A stretch of 64,000 nt of DNA, taken from NCBI GenBank assembly GCA_963995505.1, contig OZ023180.1, positions 18,552,689-18,616,688 of the forward strand, read 5' to 3'. Below, piece by piece: positions 60,916 through 64,000 of this stretch. Each line of letters begins with the position of its first letter. Within the stretch, counting starts at the first letter, position 1. The translations under genes and the position numbers were made by a program. The notes under the pieces are model-generated. The model worked only from the letters and a program-made list of their open reading frames with translations. It was not told where the DNA came from and did no database searches. The stretch is from Hypericum androsaemum (Eukaryota; Streptophyta; Magnoliopsida; Malpighiales; Hypericaceae).

Positions 60916-61739
60916 TAGATTGAAAGGTGTTTGGGGTTCGGGTAAAAAAATTTAAGCTACTTCTGAAATAATTGCACGATGGATGGATAGATGGTTTTTC
61001 CATCCACCATCGATAAATCTTGCTTTCATTCTTATATATATTTTGAAACAATTAGCAGTTCATCAATAATTGCCATAAGGGTAAACAACATCCTCTACTT
61101 AGTTAGTTTATATAGTTAAATTATCACCTCATGCAAAAGATAAGGTAATTTATCACCCTTAACTTTTTAAATTAAAATAATTAGTACCTTTTTAGTGACT
61201 AAACGTCACTTAGGTAGCATCCATGTGAAAAAATCACATCATAAGGCAAATGGAATCTTAACGAGTTTTTGTTTTTACTAAAAAATTAGTATTTTTCTTC
61301 TTTATGTTGGATTTATTTTGATTTTTTAAATTTTTAATGAATTTTAAATATGGGCGTAGAATTATTTTAGGAGCGCACGAGTACTTAAAAAACATAACTA
61401 TTATTAAGAGAAACAATGTGGAAGAGTCTAAAACTAAATTTTTTATTACATAGATTTTGTGTCAAATCTAATTTAATAAAAGAGTGGAAAAATATTTTTC
61501 CAATTCCAACTGAGCAACGTTGCTTATTGTTTTGGCCAAGTAAAATTTTATCTAGACTGTAGAAGATATATATACATACATATATGGTGCACTCAACAAC
61601 AATATTGCTTCATGGAATTTTTTTTAAAGCTAAAAAAAGGATATACAGACCGTACAAAAATTAATTGAAGGCCCGAATATATGTGGCATTGGCTTGCCAC
61701 CATAACCACGAGGCTCTTTTGGTGCATAAAAAATTTGAA

Positions 61740-62451
61740 TACGTTCATTTTAGTACCCTGTAGTTTTACTCTTTTCGCCTGGAGTATCATATGGTTTCAA
61801 ATTGGTATTTTAGTACTTTGTAGTTGACCTCCAATTATCAGGGCAGGTCTAAAGCAGTTGACCGTTGAAATTTGCCCGAAATATCGTCATTTTCATACCA
61901 CGTGGAAGACACGTGGTGCCCGACTATTTTAAGTTAAGCTGACATGAACCGTAGTAAATTACCTATTCAGTCCCTAAATTATTCATATTAATTCGAAATC
62001 TCTTTTAATACCAAAACCCCAAATCTCTCTTTCTCCTCCTCTCCTCCACAGACCTTCGTCTCCTTGTCTCCCCCTTTCGAAACTTCCTCCTCTGCGTCTC
62101 CTTTTCATCTTCGTCTCCCTTGAAACCTCCGCTCCCCCCAGTCCCAGTTCCCTATTACTCTCATCTCTGTCCTCCGCTCTACTTTCCTCGCTTGGAAACC
62201 CTAAACTCGACGCTTCTGCCGACCACAAAGCTCGAACTGGTGTTGACCGTCAAGTTGACCAAAGTGGGAGCAATGTGCCGTTTCAAGAACAGCCCCATGG
62301 TTGGAAGAGCTCAAAGATAGAACGTCGAAGGTTCCTCCAGCTGTCCTCATCGCAAAACCCAAGCTGCTCCTAAAGTAAGTAAACCCTAAATCCCCAAACC
62401 TGAATTTTCCTTACATTTCAAACGCTTACCCTAAATCCCAAAAATTGCAGA
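61740..62451. other. Element-like left end and GRF gene leader
   Basis: At 61742 TTCATTTTAGTACCCTGTAG resembles the arm ends of the 3008/59468 family, followed by CCACGTGGAAGACACGTGGT (a dyad). No matching right arm is found in the window. 62010-62320 is pyrimidine-rich and could be the 5' UTR of the gene at 62452. Confidence 0.4.
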
Positions 62452-62913
62452 ATGAGTAGTAGCAAAGCATCTTCTGGAAGCCTAGAGAAGTCGAAGGTTT
62501 ACAAGGTTTGCAGATGTGGTGTTCGTTCGACTATGCGAATGTCTAGGACGGAAAAAAACTCAGGAAGATGATTTTATGTTTGTGGTCGATACGACGAGTG
62601 TGGTAAAAAAATGTGCAATTTTTTCCAATGGTGTGATCCACCAACTTGTAGATGGGGTTTAGAGATGTTGCCAAAACTTTTCGAGTCGATTAAGGAAAAA
62701 AAAGTACTCATTCAAGCTCTCTCATCAACTATCGAGGATCTACAAAACAAACTTCAGATAGCAAAAGAAAATATTTGTGATATGGAGTTAGAATTGCACA
62801 AGAATGAAGAGAAGTGCTCTTGCTATCATCGTTATCTAATATGTATCTTTTTAATTAACATTTTTGTTATTTGGATCGTTGTAATATGTGTAATTGGGAT
62901 CGATCATGTGTAA
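62452..62913 (+). pseudogene. GRF-type zinc finger protein with C-terminal membrane segment, one premature stop
   Basis: The frame from 62452 (MSSSKASSGSLEKSKVYKVC) reads CRCGVRSTMRMSRTEKNSGR, then TGA at 62569-62571, then FYVCGRYDECGKKMCNFFQW followed by CD. This is the GRF finger (CxCG...NxGRxFYxC...CxFFQWCD), so the stop falls exactly inside the GRF motif after Arg. Downstream are a coiled coil (LIQALSSTIEDLQNKLQIAK) and a hydrophobic C-terminus (LICIFLINIFVIWIVVICVI). Small proteins of this layout are common near plant DNA transposons; their role is not known to me. The stop makes this copy non-functional unless it is read through. The preceding AAAATTGCAG suggests an acceptor just before the ATG. 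Confidence 0.82.
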
Positions 62914-62994
62914 TTGAAGTTGTAATGTGGAATGTTTGTATTGTGGATTGTACGATGTGGTTGTTTATGTTTAATTAGTTGTATGTAAACAAAC

Positions 62995-63628
62995 TGTGAT
63001 ACCCCGATCTGTTCTGTCTGAAATGCTTAAGTGATTTGATTGGTACTATCCATATTAACAAGGTGCACCTTCTTTTCTGGCACACATCTTGAGAGAACTC
63101 CAAGGTTAAACGCGTTTGGCCGGGAGTAGGATCAGGATGGGTGACCTCCTGGGAAGTTTTCAGGGATGCGTGTGAGTGAGGACAAAACACGCTGGAAAAG
63201 ACCTGTGTTGGTCTGTGGAGACAGTCGGTCAAATCACGGGGCGTTACATTTGGTATCAAAGCGACCTCGGCTTGTACGGTGTGGTTCGGGGATCGAACGC
63301 ATCTGCAACCGAGGGATTCTGGGACTATTTGTATCTGGCGCGACGAGGACGTCACGTATTTAAGGAGGGGTGTATATGATACCCTGATCTGTTCTGTCTG
63401 AAATGCTTAAGTGATTTGATTGGTACTATCCATATCAACAAGACGCACCTTCTTTTCTGGCACACATCTTGAGAGAACTCCAAGGTTAAACGCGTTTGGC
63501 CGGGAGTAGGTTCAGGATGGGTGACCTCCTGGGAAGTTTTCCGGGATGCGTGTGAGTGAGGACAAAACACGCTGGAAAAGACCCGTGTTGGTCTGTGGAG
63601 ACAGTCGGTCAAATCACGGGGCGTTACA
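62995..63628 (+). mobile_element. Cassandra TRIM, first unit (LTR-internal-LTR)
   Basis: Two 254-bp LTRs (62995-63248 and 63375-63628; the second starts TATGAT instead of TGTGAT) flank a 126-bp internal part. The internal part begins TTTGGTATCAAAGC (a tRNA-Met-type primer-binding site) and ends with a GGAGGGG polypurine tract. Each LTR includes a 5S rRNA-like segment, the defining trait of Cassandra TRIMs. No protein is encoded. Confidence 0.9.
63093..63175 (+). other. 5S rRNA-like segment in LTR 1
   Basis: GAACTCCAAGGTTAAACGCG, then TTTGGCCGGGAGTAGGATCA and GGATGGGTGACCTCCTGGGA, correspond to the box A, intermediate element and box C parts of plant 5S rRNA with substitutions. It is an internal pol III promoter by descent, not a 5S gene, since the first ~35 bases and the 3' end are not 5S. 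The same segment lies at about 63473-63555 and 63729-63811. Confidence 0.85.
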
Positions 63629-63631
63629 TTA

Positions 63632-64000
63632 TGTGATACCCCGATCTGTTCTATCTGAAATGCTTAAGTGATTTGATTGGTACTATCCATATCAACAAGG
63701 TGCACCTTCTTTTCTGGTACACATCCTGAGAGAACTCCAAGGTTAAATGCGTTTGGCCGAAAGTAGGATCAGGATGGGTGACCTCCTGGGAAGTTTCTCA
63801 GGGTGCGTGCGAGTGAGGACAAAGCATGCTGGAAAAGACCTGTGTTGGTCTGTGGAGACAGTCGGTCAAATCACGGGGCGTTACATTTGGTATCAGAGCG
63901 ACCTCGGCTTGTACAGTGTGGTTCGGGGATCGAACGCACCTGCAACCGAGGGATTCTGGGACTGACTAATTTTGGCAAAGGAGGGGTGAATGTGATACCT
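63632..64000 (+). mobile_element. Cassandra TRIM, second unit in tandem, cut by the window edge
   Basis: The LTR at 63632-63885 (254 bp) begins only three bases (TTA) after the end of the previous LTR. An internal part of 105 bp starts TTTGGTATCAGAGC, and a new LTR begins TGTGATACCT at 63991. It is in the same orientation as the first unit. Confidence 0.9.

Noticed and set aside
63093..63175. A functional 5S rRNA gene
   Set aside because: Only the internal control region part matches; the 5' third and 3' end of 5S rRNA are missing, and the segment is flanked by LTR ends.
62975..63965. Frames of 60-130 codons in the 5S-like array
   Set aside because: They repeat with each Cassandra LTR and are non-coding TRIM sequence.
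1..64000. CRISPR arrays, tRNA genes, telomere arrays and integrated organelle DNA
   Set aside because: I looked for spaced identical repeats, tRNA arms, TTTAGGG runs and familiar chloroplast or mitochondrial genes and saw none. A tRNA scan was not possible here.

Overview
This window is nuclear DNA of a flowering plant, probably a eudicot; I cannot name the species. The evidence is intron-containing genes with plant-only products (a chloroplast-targeted CSP41-type RNA-binding protein, the chloroplast dynamin-like GTPase FZL, a FANTASTIC FOUR protein) in a large AT-rich background full of plant transposable elements. No bacterial, viral, CRISPR or organellar region is visible.

Layout: 1-933 holds the 5' part of a CSP41a-type gene (minus strand, continuing off the left edge). 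0.9-6.8 kb is intergenic, with a pseudogene-like remnant and a foldback MITE (3008-3886, 9-bp target duplication) filled with a GAG tract. 6782-15617 is a decayed Athila-type Ty3/gypsy element on the minus strand, with an in-frame deletion fusing protease to the integrase tail. 16169-17280 is another long-inverted-repeat element. 18.9-34.3 kb is the gene-rich core: a five-exon coiled-coil protein (+), a five-exon AT-hook/coiled-coil protein (-), and an eleven-exon FZL gene (+, about 909 aa). A very young 3.8-kb Mutator-like element (23227-27024) sits in the divergent promoter interval between the last two. It carries a truncated plant mobile domain (PMD) gene and a truncated MuDR transposase gene joined tail to tail.

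34.3-49.2 kb is intergenic and repeat-rich. Its largest object is a nested composite (41574-49179): an unusual element with about 388-bp inverted ends, TG...CA termini and a 5-bp target duplication, interrupted by a Ty1/copia element (43872-47708, TSD GGTTT) and by a 1.1-kb MITE (47868-49011, TSD CCATGTTCA). 50207-51046 is a single-exon FANTASTIC FOUR gene. 51.5-53.4 kb is a further nest of elements, including a 5'-truncated LINE. 53-64 kb is AT-rich with MITEs, a second member of the GGGAAAAGTCCACTTTAG-ended family (59468-60915), a broken GRF zinc-finger gene (62452-62913), and a tandem pair of Cassandra TRIM elements with 5S rRNA-like LTRs (62995-64000) whose middle junction resembles a two-LTR circle junction.

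The host genes do not form an operon or pathway. Two (CSP41a-type and FZL) act in chloroplasts; the rest are probably nuclear regulators or unknown. The most unusual content is the transposable elements: long inverted-repeat arms kept constant while GC-rich or low-complexity cargo differs, convergent gene-pair deletion derivatives, and concatemeric TRIMs.
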